From assembly GCA_037127315.1 (NCBI GenBank), contig JBBBDQ010000750.1, forward strand, positions 6,026,501 to 6,090,500: a stretch of DNA of 64,000 nucleotides, written 5' to 3'. A model generated the notes under the pieces. That model saw only the letters and a list, made by a program, of their open reading frames with translations, was not told the DNA's origin and searched no databases. Both the position numbers and the translations under genes were made by a program. Positions 44,441-54,475 of this stretch are shown piece by piece. Each line of letters opens with the position of its first letter. Positions within the stretch are counted from its first letter, which is position 1. This DNA comes from Ascarosepion bandense. Lineage: Eukaryota > Mollusca > Cephalopoda > Sepiida > Sepiidae.

Positions 44441-44821
44441 CTACTGGACATAATTATTAGGCCACGCAAGTTAAAAAAAATGATGTATTTCATACCATTT
44501 TTAGTATTTACCCAAATGGATAATTCCAAATGAAAATAGAATGATCTTTTGTTATTATTACTTTGCAAAATTTTACAAGGCGGCCAGAAAGCCTTTGCTT
44601 CGGTCAGCCAATAAGAAGAGGAGACTAGCATGGGGAAGAGTGCACAAAAACTGGACACCAGAACAGTTAGTTCATTTGATGCACATGTTATTGTGCAGTA
44701 TTAACAAAGAACAATTGGATTTTCATTTAGAATTATTCACTCAGCAATAAACACAAAAAATATTATGAAATACATCATTTCTTTTAAAAAGCTGGGGTGG
44801 CCTAATAATTATGTCCAGTAG
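44441..44821. mobile_element. MITE derived from a Tc1 transposon, copy 1
   Basis: The ends ctactggacataattattag and their inverted copy at 44800-44821 open long inverted repeats of about 130 bp. The centre (44580-44660) encodes KPLLRSANKKRRLAWGRVHKNWT, a Tc1 transposase segment, showing the parent. Flanked by TA repeats. A sister copy is at 58074-58450. Confidence 0.8.
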
Positions 44822-44823
44822 TG

Positions 44824-44876
<53 letters not shown>

Positions 44877-44891
44877 TTGTATTCCGTTTCG

Positions 44892-44926
<35 letters not shown>

Positions 44927-44930
44927 ATGT
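44822..44930. repeat. TA/GT and CA/TA microsatellites
   Basis: (TA)n(GT)n lies at 44824-44873 and (CA)n(TA)n at 44893-44926. Confidence 0.9.
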
Positions 44931-44994
44931 AATAACGATATATATATTTCATATATCAAGAAGAGTATGAGGTAGTATTTGCATTATTTGCATT

Positions 44995-45150
44995 GTTCCG
45001 ACTGTTGTCCTTATCTTCATTTCCATATAGACGAGGTTTCGGTCGTTGCAAATGGCATGAGAATGATGTACCCAAATGATCGAAATAAAGGGTACGGTTC
45101 TAAATCTCAAGCACTTGAAGAAGGCCAGAGCGTAAAACTGCCGAAACCAA
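44995..45150 (+). repeat. Dispersed repeat with decayed hammerhead-like hairpin
   Basis: Matches 33690-33830 inverted. The end reads cttGAAGAaGGCC...GCCGAAACC, a hairpin between GAAGA and GAAAC as in a hammerhead with a changed core. Confidence 0.45.
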
Positions 45151-45276
45151 ACAATTTCGTAGACACACACATATATATATATATATGCATTTGCTCATGT
45201 GTACATAAATGATATATATGTATATATATATAAAAGTATACGCACACACACACACACACACATATATATATCTATA

Positions 45277-45430
45277 TCCGCAGACATATCTGTTTCGCTG
45301 TATCACAGCTCATCAGTACGGTTATACATCCGATTGCTTTTACCTAGAATTGAAACCCGACTGAATTGGCATCAGTCGGCGATTCTACCTCTAAGCTATG
45401 GGAGCTCGGTAGAAGGAGGCAGACTTTTTA
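45277..45430 (-). mobile_element. SINE-1 copy with hammerhead
   Basis: The minus strand has an A box (tagcttagaggtagaatcgcc), a B box (gTCGGGTTTCAATtc), and the ribozyme tail at 45277-45322 with CTGATGA, GCTG/CAGC and GAAA intact. (CA)n(TA)n lies before it and a long (TA)n after it. Confidence 0.8.
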
Positions 45431-45433
45431 TGA

Positions 45434-45534
<101 letters not shown>

Positions 45535-45539
45535 CACGA

Positions 45540-46250
45540 ACATGCAAAAACGCTGTACTATGAGATAAATGAAGATTAATTTTCAGAGTCTTAATCTCAT
45601 AGAGGCCCCTAAAGCAATTTTGTAATGAGTACATTTTTTATTAAAATCGATGTTTTTTAAGTGTTTGTTATTAAAATAAGGCTGTTTTTGTGGTAGCATC
45701 ATAACTAATGTTGGCCTTGGAATATGCTCTAATACCCTCTTCATAGAGACTCAGAATTCCCCTGTAAGTTGGTCAAATTTCAATTTTTTTTGTGGGGTTG
45801 CAACACCCGAACTGCAATATTGATGGGTTCGTTGGGCTTGTTGGAATCTATTCATAACCTACATTTTGGTAATTGGATCCTCCAGTCTATTGCTGCTGGT
45901 GGCGAAGTAGCCATTTTTATCTGTTCAAGCTTTACGCTCCCAAAAATGTAGGTCCGTTCCTGAATTATACCGATACTGGAAACCAAGAAAAAGATGAAAA
46001 TCCTTAATAAAAGAACTTTTTTTAATTTTTATCCAAACATATATAAATGAAAAATTACAACTACAACATTACCCTCATTCAGTGCGGAGACAATTATTAT
46101 CTACTCTCTATATGCTTATAAACTTCAAGTTCTATTTTTATTTTATATGTGCATATCGTTCACCTCGTTCGGTAACACTCTGCCTTGAGTGGTTCTTGAA
46201 CCTTCTAGTAAATGAACATTAGGTATATATATATATGGCATTTGGCACAT
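45540..46250. other. No gene recognised
   Basis: A 60-codon plus-strand frame at 45769-45951 has no known domain. Confidence 0.5.
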
Positions 46251-46251
46251 A

Positions 46252-46380
46252 TATAGTCAACCGCAGACAGCTCATCAGTACGGTTAGACATCCGATTGCT
46301 TTGGACATCAGTCGACTATTCTACCTCTGAGCTATGGGTGCTCGGTAGATAAAGGCAAAATTTTAGCGTATGATATACCA
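46252..46380 (-). mobile_element. SINE-1 copy with ribozyme deleted
   Basis: The head is present (tagctcagaggtagaatag), but between CTGATGAGCTGT and CTGCGG the segment holding the rest of stem II, GAAA and stem III is missing. The deletion is bounded by the short repeat CTGT. A second deletion removes the B-box region. Confidence 0.7.
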
Positions 46381-46634
46381 TCCAAATATACGCCAGTAAA
46401 TGAGAATGTTCTAACTGATTATATGAGAGAGAATTAATCAAATTCCTCCATGTAAAAAATTTAATTCATTTATATTCCTCGACTATTGGTGAACGTTTGC
46501 GAAGATTAAACAGTGGATTTGAGCATAGTCAGACCGGTGAAAAAAATGCATAGCGTGGAAAAATTCGTTTTGTAGCTGAAAACATTCTACCCCAAAAGTA
46601 TTATAGCCCTCTCTGTATCTGGCATATTTCTAGT

Positions 46635-46672
<38 letters not shown>

Positions 46673-47034
46673 TAAAAATATAATTTTAATATAATTTCTG
46701 TCTTTTATCACTCTTACTTATTTTTTTTCTTTATGATTTTTCTTATAAACTTCTTTCCATTTTTTTTCAATATTTGATGAAGCTTTGTTCTTTATCTTTA
46801 TTTCCAGCAATTATTGTTTTAACCATGAGTATTGCACTATTATTAAGAATATGAACATGCTTCTAGGTATGCTGCATTTCTGAACTAAAGTGCTCAATAT
46901 AAGAGAAAAAGAGTATGTAAACATAAAATCAGATATTGAGGCGACAGTCTGTTTCCTGCTTAAGCATGAAACACCCTGTCGCTGCAGGGTTTTGACCTCA
47001 ATATTCGCTTTTATATTTACATATATATCCACCT
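46381..47034. other. No gene recognised; (TA)n at 46638-46669
   Basis: AT-rich sequence without a supported frame. Confidence 0.55.
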
Positions 47035-47575
47035 AGGTGACCTTGACAAAATCCAACGGAGAATCTGTAATGTGATCGATCCCGACTTGGCAGCTCAGAT
47101 ACAGTCACTTTCTTACCGGCGCAATGTGGCTTAGCCTGTGTCTCTTCTACAAATACTTTCATGTCTCCTGCTCTGATGAACTTAGCTCACTCGTGGCCCC
47201 TATATATAAATTTGCTTGAGTCACAAGATTAGCAACTAGGTCCCACCCTTTCACTGTGAAACCAATAAATTGTAAACGCAAATTCTACTCCATCAGATTC
47301 TTTTTTCGCACTTCCCGCTTGTGGAATTCCCTTCCATTTACTTGCTTGCCTGACAGCTACAATCTTCAAGAATTTAAATGTAAAGTTAATAGTCATCCTC
47401 TCTCTCATTCTCCTTTCTCCGTCCACTCCACTTTTATCAGTATTCTCATCCTTCTCTTACCCACTTCCTGACACCCCCTATAACCTGTCACTCTTTCTCA
47501 TAACTTTCTTACTATATAACCCCCTGCAAAGCAGTGGAAGTAAAATTCCTTGCGTGGGGCGATATGATTATAAAA
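47035..47575 (+). pseudogene. LINE A 3' fragment
   Basis: Broken frames encode KIQRRICNVIDPDLAAQIQSL, FYKYFHVSCSDELSSL, and then FRTSRLWNSLPFTCLPDSYNLQEFKC, followed by the 3' UTR and the tail 'ccttgcgtggggcgatatga'. Truncated before the RT core. Confidence 0.75.
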
Positions 47576-47822
47576 AAATAACTATATGCCTGAGGATCGC
47601 TTAATGCGTTAAACTATTTACGATGTTCATATCTACACAGTCTTTATCCTCAATACTGAGCACTATTCCCCAATAATATCGCAAATAGACTTTTACGTAT
47701 GTATGCATATCTGTTTCTATGTATGCATATCTTTATTTCTGTTTGTATTGCTGAATTTGAACAAGGCCAATATTCATATATGGTGGGGTGCATGCTTTAC
47801 ATTTTGAAGAAAACACACACAC

Positions 47823-47825
<3 letters not shown>

Positions 47826-47880
<55 letters not shown>

Positions 47881-47881
47881 T
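47826..47881. repeat. (GATA)14 tetranucleotide repeat
   Basis: Pure ATAG/GATA units after a short (CA)n. Confidence 0.95.
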
Positions 47882-48055
47882 ATCCCGTAGTAGGTTGCCA
47901 TTATTTTCTACGGTAGAATGGTTGCCAATTAAGGCTATAGAACCAAATCTTTCCTGTTATTTAACCCATACCCGGAGGGAAGAGACGGATTAATACCTTT
48001 CCGAAGGTAAGTGAATGAAACGAATTCAACTGGAATTCGAACTCGGCTCTCCGAT
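47882..48055 (-). mobile_element. SINE-2 copy, truncated at both ends
   Basis: The minus strand runs from a B-box region (gaGTTCGAATTCcagttg) to 'ggcaacctactacggg'; the usual 3' end is replaced by (GATA)n. Confidence 0.75.
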
Positions 48056-48239
48056 TTTTCTTTCCGAAAAATAATTAATTATCTACAAGTCCGAGTAGAC
48101 TTTTTTCAATTGTATCTACACACGTGTGTGAGGAGTGGGCATCTCTAGTCATATAGCCGCAATATTTCATTTGGGGTTTAATCTGGCTCTTGTAAAGATA
48201 ATGTTGATTGATTGATTTGCTTTTTACAAGTTATCTATT

Positions 48240-48655
48240 CGTACCGAATTCAAATTCTAGTTGAATTTGTTGCATTCACTTACGCGCAAATACCCTTGGA
48301 AAAAGTATTAATCTGTCTCTTCTCCCTCCGGCTATGGGTTAAATAGCATGACAGATTGGGTTCTTGTTGTACTGCTGAGGTAATCAGTCCGAATATTACT
48401 AAAATGACACTCGAATATTACGCCTCGAATGTTACTATTCTTTACTTAAATAGGCCATTTCAAGCCATGGCCTATTCCATAAGTGAGAGTACCCCAGGGG
48501 TGTCAGCCACTCTACAACAGTTCTGGTTAGCAATCAGCCTACCGCAGAAAGTAATGGTAATCTACTGCGGGAAAATTTGCTGCTCAGTCAGTCATGTCTC
48601 TTTCGAGACATGATCGCCCAAGTGTGTATCACGTATGGCACTTAACTGACTGACT
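48240..48655 (+). mobile_element. SINE-2 copy with a 160-bp insertion
   Basis: The SINE body is present from gaattcaaattctag to cttaactgactgac, 5' truncated. At 48365-48524 it is split by a segment flanked by GTTCT at 48360-48364 and 48520-48524. The insert is AT/GC balanced, contains the palindrome-like aaataggccatttc...ggcctattc, and does not match another repeat here. Confidence 0.75.
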
Positions 48656-48734
48656 ATTTAAAGTCAGAAATTATTTTTACATTGTAAGATTTTGGGGGTA
48701 TAATAATGATTTACGTATACAAGTCCTACTAATT

Positions 48735-48996
48735 AACCCGTAGCTGGGGTAAGAATTGTTGGATTCACATTTTTGCCAAGAGTATTTGCGGGTAAGTGAA
48801 TATAAGAAAAACACAGCTGGAATTGGAACTCAGTTCTCCGATTTCCAATTCAGAGCCGTTATCAATTATACCACCCGCACATTGAAGACAGTAGAACATT
48901 TTATTCCCAAGTAGTCACCCATCTAGGTACTGACCAGATTTGACGTTGCTTAACTTCCCTGATCGCACGAGAACTGGTGTTTCGATGTGGCATAAC
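48735..48996 (-). mobile_element. Composite 5S rRNA/tRNA-type SINE
   Basis: The minus strand begins with about 100 bp close to 5S rRNA (48996-48894). It includes the internal promoter region 'aagttaagcaacgtc', 'gtcagtacctagatgggtga' and 'cttgggaata'. About 15 bp later a SINE-2-like tRNA head follows (gcgggtggtataattgataa, B box gaGTTCCAATTC) and part of its body. It could be a true 5S-tRNA dimer or a 5S-derived SINE inserted beside SINE-2. Confidence 0.65.
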
Positions 48997-49014
48997 AGTA
49001 AGTAAGTGTATAAC

Positions 49015-49173
49015 AGGAAGAGAGATAATGTAAACGCAAATTCTACTCCATCAGTTTCTTTTCTCGCACTTCCCGCCTATGGAATTCCCTGCCGTTTACT
49101 TGCTTCCCCGACAGCTACAATCTCCAAGAATTTAAATGTAAAGTCAATAGTTATCTCCTATCTCAGTAACTTG

Positions 49174-49214
<41 letters not shown>

Positions 49215-49385
49215 GCTCCTTTCTCTGTCCACTCCACTCTCATCAGTATTCTTATCTTTCTCCTACCCACTTCCTGACACCTCCTGTAACCTGTCACTCT
49301 TTCTCATAACTTTCCTTTTATGTAACCCCCTGCGCAACAGTAGCAGTAACATACCTTCCTTTGGGGCGATATGATTATAAAAAAA
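49015..49385 (+). pseudogene. LINE A 3' end
   Basis: Remnant of the RT C-terminus (FSRTSRLWNSLP-like, about 49060) followed by a 3' UTR with (CT)n at 49176-49213, the tail 'ctttggggcgatatgatta' and poly(A) at 49378. Confidence 0.75.
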
Positions 49386-49639
49386 ATTATTGTAGCGATA
49401 CAAGGAACCGACCGTTTCTCCAAGCGTCTATAGCGGTCGATAATATATATGGGTGCTACTTCACGTCTGGGGTAAGGTTGTTTTTTAATAGGCGTTCAAA
49501 ACAAGAGGCCTCGTTAAGAGAACACCCATCTATCATGATACGTATACCTTCAAGGTCTACTCGGTGGGTACTTGAAGCTTTACAATCTCCTGATATTTAT
49601 GTTTATGTCGATATATATAGAGTGTTCCATTAAGACGGG

Positions 49640-50030
49640 TCGAAGTTAGCAGTAAATAAAACAGTGTTATTGGTGAAATTTTATTGATTTTACTATTAGA
49701 TGATATTGTTTGTGACATGACAATCATGTATGAAATTAATATCGCCCAAATTTTCGCAAAAAGGCTTCGGCGGTAAACCTCCACTCGATGATCAAAAGTT
49801 TTGATGACGTCTCTTCATAGTTGCTCCTCGATCTCACCAATATGACTTATTGTCTCATCCTTCAGATGTTGAATTGTTGTTGGCTTATTGGCATAAACCT
49901 TACTTTTGAGATAACCCCAAAGGAAGAAATCTAATGGTGGCCAATTGACATCACTGTTCGAGAAAGGAGGCAATCTGGGAGCTTCTCATTCAATAAAGCT
50001 TTTGTTGCATTGACTGTGTGGTTTTTTTTT
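49640..50030 (-). pseudogene. Transposase C-terminal fragment (Tc1/mariner family)
   Basis: On the minus strand: LDFFLLGYLKSKVYANKPTTIQ-like text (about 49930-49880), KDETISHIGEIEEQLW and FDHRVEVYRRSLFAKI. The upstream part is cut by the SINE-2 copy at 50037. Frames are broken. Confidence 0.65.
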
Positions 50031-50036
50031 TTAGCT

Positions 50037-50168
50037 TTGATTAACAACCCGACTACCGCAGAATGTTATAGCAACTTATTGTAAGAACATCTTCTGCCCA
50101 GTCAGTTATGTCTCTTTCGAGACATGATCGCCCAAGCGTGTATCACGTATGACCCTTAGCTGACTGAA
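50037..50168 (+). mobile_element. SINE-2 3' half
   Basis: From 'caacccgactaccgcagaa' to 'ccttagctgactg'. 5' truncated insertion inside the mariner-family element. Confidence 0.8.
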
Positions 50169-50538
50169 GAATCTGCAGCCCCCAATAATTACCGCTAGAT
50201 TAGCTCAGTTAAGAGGTATACGATGTTCCATTAAGACGGGTCGAAGTTAGCAGTAAATAAAACAGTGTTTTTGGTGAAATTTTATTGATTTCACGATCAG
50301 ATCATGTTCTTGAAGCCATGGCAATAATCACTATGCACTTTCTGGTTTGAAAATTCCTTATTATATTGGAATACAATTGATTGAACTTGAGTTTACTCAT
50401 TTAGTTTCCTTCATTTGTAGATTCTCTATGGATTGCAACAGTACCATGCAAACTATAGGGTGTTCCATTAAGACATATGAAAGTTATCAGTAAATAAAAC
50501 ATTGTTATTGGTGAAATCTTATTGATTTCACCATTGGC

Positions 50539-50885
50539 TCATGTTATTTGAGTCATGGCAATTATGCGTGAAAAATAACATGACCCCAAAAGAAAGACAT
50601 CTAAGGGCGTCAAGTCGCACGATCGTGGTGGCCAATCGACATCAGTGTTTCGAGAGATGATGCCACCTGTGAACTTCTCATTCAATAAAACCATTGTTAG
50701 CCTTGACTGTGTGGCATGTGGCGCTGTCCTTGTTGTAACCACAAATCTTCGACATCCATAGCATTTAATTCAGTCCATAAAATGTTGATTATCATGGCAC
50801 GGTATCGCTCGCTTGTCACCGTAAAAGAATTCATTTTCGAAGAAATACGACCCAATGATTCTTCTAGCAAAAAAATGCACAACAA
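50539..50885 (-). pseudogene. Transposase central fragment (Tc1/mariner family)
   Basis: Frames give LWLQQGQRHMPHSQ, then LLNEKFTGGIISRNTDVDWPPRSCDLTPLDVFLLG. In this family the first segment normally reads QQD; the catalytic aspartate is glycine here. The third acidic residue (LTPLD) is present. Inactive. Confidence 0.7.
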
Positions 50886-51077
50886 ACATTAATGAGTGCA
50901 GTCAAAGCATTGGTGAATATTTGGGCAATATTATTTTCCCCACATAATTGGCATGATCCAGTTGTGAAATAAATAAAATGTTACCGATAATACTGTTTTA
51001 TTTACTGCTAACTTTATTCCGTCTTAATGGAACACTCTAAGATACTTCTTGAAAAATCAGAGCTTAGATATATATAT

Positions 51078-51570
51078 ATATAGGACCTCAAACATTATTT
51101 TTAGTGAATGCTCGTATTTTAATAGATGCTCCGTCTTTTTAAAACAGTGTTTATTTCGTCTACCGGCCTGTGCACTCAAGAAAACTTCATAAAGAAAATG
51201 TTCCTTCTGGCAGGATTCGACCCTGCGTCTTCCTTTGCAGGCGAAACCACCGTCTTAACTGGCGTGCTTTGACCGATCGGCTACAGGCAGCTTCGTTCAA
51301 GTAAGGTTCCATTCGTCTTAATGCACATTCACTCGCTCAGATTTTCTGGAAAACCATACCTTCTCAGTTTCATATCGGAAACGTAATCAGAGCAATTCCT
51401 AAATAATTCATGTCGGACGGTCGGTGTTGAGGCATATTTTTCTTTATTAATTTTACTCCAGTGTGTCAGGCCTGATGATGAAATGTGCTCTGTTAAAAAA
51501 AGAGGAATCTACTCAAATACGAGTATCTACGAAAAATGACGTTTAAAGTAATATGTCTGATTAAAAAAAT
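51078..51570 (-). mobile_element. TIR-flanked element with tRNA-like core, copy 2
   Basis: The left arm (51083-51175: cattatttttagtgaatgctcg) and right arm (51505-51560) are inverted versions of the arms at 4872 and 5222. The core 51200-51292 (minus) is tRNA-like with a long variable arm: tagccgatcggtcaaagc, an anticodon-like loop gttaagac, and a B box GGGTCGAATCC. 51300-51500 is additional sequence not in copy 1. Confidence 0.6.
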
Positions 51571-51584
51571 AAAATCTATTAATT

Positions 51585-51591
<7 letters not shown>

Positions 51592-51636
<45 letters not shown>

Positions 51637-51812
51637 GTTTAATTACTTAGTTTTTGGTCATAATAAAATTAGACCAGTACACAGTTGTATTAAAAAGTGT
51701 TCAATACAATTATATTGTACAACCTTTGAATATTCTTCATTTGTAAACGAGTTATTACGCGACCTAGGTTTCTACCATGTGGTGTCTTCAGCCAATTTGC
51801 AATATATATATA
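51592..51812 (+). repeat. (TA)n then dispersed repeat E, copy 2
   Basis: The TA tract is at 51592-51633. The repeat matches 34839-35010. Confidence 0.75.
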
Positions 51813-51822
51813 TATATACGAA

Positions 51823-52165
51823 TAGGGAACAAAGAAAATAATTTCAACGTTAAAAACATTAATTTAAAACAGTGCTCAGTATAAAAATAGACCAATGTAT
51901 ATTCATCAATTATTACTTTAAAACATGTACAAACTACAAACTACTACAAAATTGTACATTTTGTTTCAACATTGAAAGAACAATGTTTCATCAGGTAGAT
52001 AATAATGATGGTAACAAACGTTTCTTGAAAAAGAAATTAACAAAATTACTTCCTTTTATTTTTGGAAATCTTTTTGTAGAAGGTAAAAAGATTAAAAAAG
52101 AAGGGAAAAAGAAAGAATGTACAATTTTGTAGTAGTTTGTAGTTTGTACATGTTCTAAAGTAATA
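51823..52165. mobile_element. Repeat H, copy 2, with inverted ribozyme
   Basis: The left part (51823-51910) is in the same direction as 28405-28495. The ribozyme segment 51921-52010 is reversed, and a second, forward half-copy of its 3' part (52117-52165) stands at the right end after a purine-rich spacer. So the unit carries an inverted duplication around 52010-52115. Confidence 0.65.
51941..51998 (-). ncRNA. Hammerhead ribozyme, well formed
   Basis: Minus strand. Stem I is CTAC/GTAG. Core CTGATGA (complement of 51988-51994). Stem II has seven pairs, AACATTG/CAATGTT, with a six-base loop. GAAA follows. Stem III has six pairs, ACAAAA/TTTTGT. The cleavage triplet is GTA. Compared with 28564-28618, stem I (CCGC/GTGG to CTAC/GTAG), the outer pair of stem II (G-C to A-T) and the length of stem III all changed while pairing was kept. 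Confidence 0.75.
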
Positions 52166-52255
52166 ATAAATAAATATATAGATATATGTGTGTGCGTGTC
52201 TGTGTGTGTTTTGTTGCGTCTGTGTGAGTGTGTATGTGTGTATTTTCACGTTTAC

Positions 52256-52750
52256 ACTGATTTTTACTTTGTACAAAACCCAAGAGCTATTCGAGATTGT
52301 TACAGAATCTGTGGGGATGTGTGAAAAGATAACAGTTAACTCTAGGCTTGAACGAGTTAAGATTGTAGTGATTGGGGAAGCATCCTTTTGGGAGTCGGTT
52401 TCCCAAAGCAGCGGTTCGTCAGAAGAACCTGTTTGAAACAATGGAACACGAAAGGAATGAATGTTGTGAGCTACAAAGTGCATGTCATAAATGATCTTAT
52501 CCGTGAAGGTTATAACTGGTGGGATTAATGAATGTAGATTGTCTAAATTCTTTTCATGGAAATAGAGACAGAGCAGGCAAAGGCATGCAACGTTTCGTCT
52601 GTGGGAAACGAGTTGTAGGGTGGAAAATTCTTCATCACCCACAAAGACGGGAAAACAATTTCGGGTTTTAATTAAATCGCAAAATAAAGACTGAGCAGTT
52701 GGTGGCCATACATGGTAACAGTTTTCCATTCTTGGCTCTTGCAAATGTAT
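52256..52750 (-). pseudogene. CR1-like LINE C-terminal fragment, third subfamily
   Basis: The minus-strand frame has LVSHRRNVACLCLLCLYFHEKNLDNLHSLIPP near 52660-52530, which parallels SHRRNVATLCLFYKYFHGFCSDKLKSLVPP of LINE B at about 61850-61930. The rest of the 232-codon frame diverges and runs into (CA)n and repeat H. No RT core. Confidence 0.6.
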
Positions 52751-53847
52751 GCGGTAGCAGAAGTCAGGTACTAACTGGAGTGATACAAAAAACAGACCAT
52801 TTTATAAATGTATATGTTAAATATTCGTTAGACGATATTTTTGAGAATCATTAAATTTTTAACAATGAAGTTTTATTTGCGCTTAGGGATTTGAGTGAAA
52901 TGTATTTAGTTGAAAAAGGTCAGTCAGTTGCACAAAAAAGAAAGCATTCTCGAATTTGGATTTTTATTTTGTCTAGCGAGGTCAAAGGTTCATGTCCCAC
53001 ATTTAAGTTTGTACTGGAAGATAGCTGTCAATGGTGCGGAAGTGACGTCAAGCTGACAGAAAGTTTTGAGTAAAATCGGGTCTTCCCGAAGAAGGGTGCA
53101 GACAACTTCTAACCCATGGCATGTCACTGAAGATGTCTTTGTATGTAAAAGGAAAATAAAATAGTATTATGTTATATTTACATTTGGGTCTGGTCCTATT
53201 ATTTTAGATGGAGGCGTTGTTGCAGATTGTGCTTCTTGTTGCTGACGGTGACGACGAAAGGACAAAGAAGATTATGAAATGTAAGTAAAACTGATATTTT
53301 AAGAAGTCTGGTTGAGTGGTTCTCAAAAAAGTGATTTATGATTTGAAAAGTTTAATCGTCGTTACGAATTTGTTGCGGGTTTTGAAGTTTAATAATCGCC
53401 TAAGAAGTTTGAGAATAATTGCTGTAGTGGTCCAATGAAGGCCGCAGAATTTATGAAGTTTAACGTTCGTCACCAGCCCAACATCGTCGTGCAGCATTTG
53501 CTATTCGTTTTATCGGCATCATTGATTCAGCACCTTCGATCAAGCAGCGTTAGAACCAAACACCATTGTATTTGCAGAACTATTTACGTCTTCGAGAAAT
53601 AACTATATAATATTACATATAGATCTGTAAGTAGAAACGGAATTGAAAAATGCTGATGCATGTCTGTGTGTAAGAGAGAGAGGGGGGAGAGAAAGAAGGA
53701 GACAGAGAGTAAGTATATGCATCACTGAGCTTTCATTTAGTACCTAAATAACCAGATAAGGCAAAAGGAATTCACTTTGGAATTTTCTAGAACGAAACGT
53801 TCATATTTGACATGAAATCGTGTTGATCCAAAACAAAGTATCAGTCT
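52751..53847. other. No gene recognised
   Basis: Mixed sequence with a 60-codon plus-strand frame (52891-53073) without known domain, and a short (GA)n near 53672-53690. Confidence 0.5.
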
Positions 53848-53854
53848 ATCTTAG

Positions 53855-54147
53855 AATGTGCGTTGTGGTACAGTGGATATCAGCTCGGAACTAGATATTG
53901 GAGAGCCGAGTTCGAATTCCAGTTAAATTCGTTGCATTCACTTACCCGCAGATACCCTTGGAAAAGATATTAATCCTTCTCTTCTCCCTAGTTATGGATA
54001 GACTGGGTTTTATAGCTTTGGTTGGCAACTAGTCCACCGCAAAAAATAATAGCAACATACTGCGCGAAAATCTTTTACCCAGTCAGTCATGTCTCTTTCT
54101 GGACATGATCACCCAAACATGTATCACATATGTCACTTAACTGACTG
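53855..54147 (+). mobile_element. SINE-2 with target duplication
   Basis: ATCTTAG occurs at 53848-53854 and 54148-54154. The unit starts aatgtgcgttgtggtac and ends cttaactgactg. B box gaGTTCGAATTC. Confidence 0.85.
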
Positions 54148-54383
54148 ATCTTAGGGAAAGTAATGAAAAATCGAGTGTGTGTGTTGGGGGTGCGTTTCGT
54201 TCTTTAAGGCTTCATTGGATTAAAAATGATGAAACACGTCAAACACAAAAAAACATTTTCCACATTTCATTAATTCTGCTAACAGTGTTCTGGTATATAA
54301 AAAGTTATATTATCATCTCTCATCAATCGATCTATTTAGATAAATATGAATAGACTGTGATAGATCTACTGGCAAGTTGTTTA

Positions 54384-54387
<4 letters not shown>

Positions 54388-54458
<71 letters not shown>

Positions 54459-54475
54459 ATGTGTGTGTGTGTGTA
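54388..54475. repeat. (TA)n(GT)n microsatellite
   Basis: TA to 54436, then GT units. Confidence 0.95.

Larger units (their letters stand above)
49620..51037 (-). mobile_element. Tc1/mariner-family element with stacked left ends
   Basis: The terminal repeat AGTGTTCCATTAAGACGG at 49620 is matched inverted at 51020-51037 with TA at both borders. Two further left-type ends lie inside, at 50223 and 50460, in the same orientation. Transposase remnants are on the minus strand. The structure suggests repeated insertion into, or internal duplication of, one family. Confidence 0.75.

Noticed and set aside
47800..47882. CRISPR-like array
   Set aside because: The regular units are simple (GATA)n with no spacers; the genome is eukaryotic.
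48894..48996. Functional 5S rRNA gene
   Set aside because: It lacks the first bases, carries several substitutions and is fused to a SINE; no poly(T) terminator follows.
51200..51292. Functional tRNA gene
   Set aside because: The acceptor stem does not pair and the unit sits inside a repeat with inverted arms; it is a tRNA-derived element.
51470..51500. Hammerhead core in 'gcctgatgatgaaatgtg'
   Set aside because: CTGATGA is followed directly by TGAAA with no room for stem II, and no cleavage triplet or stem I pairing is seen.
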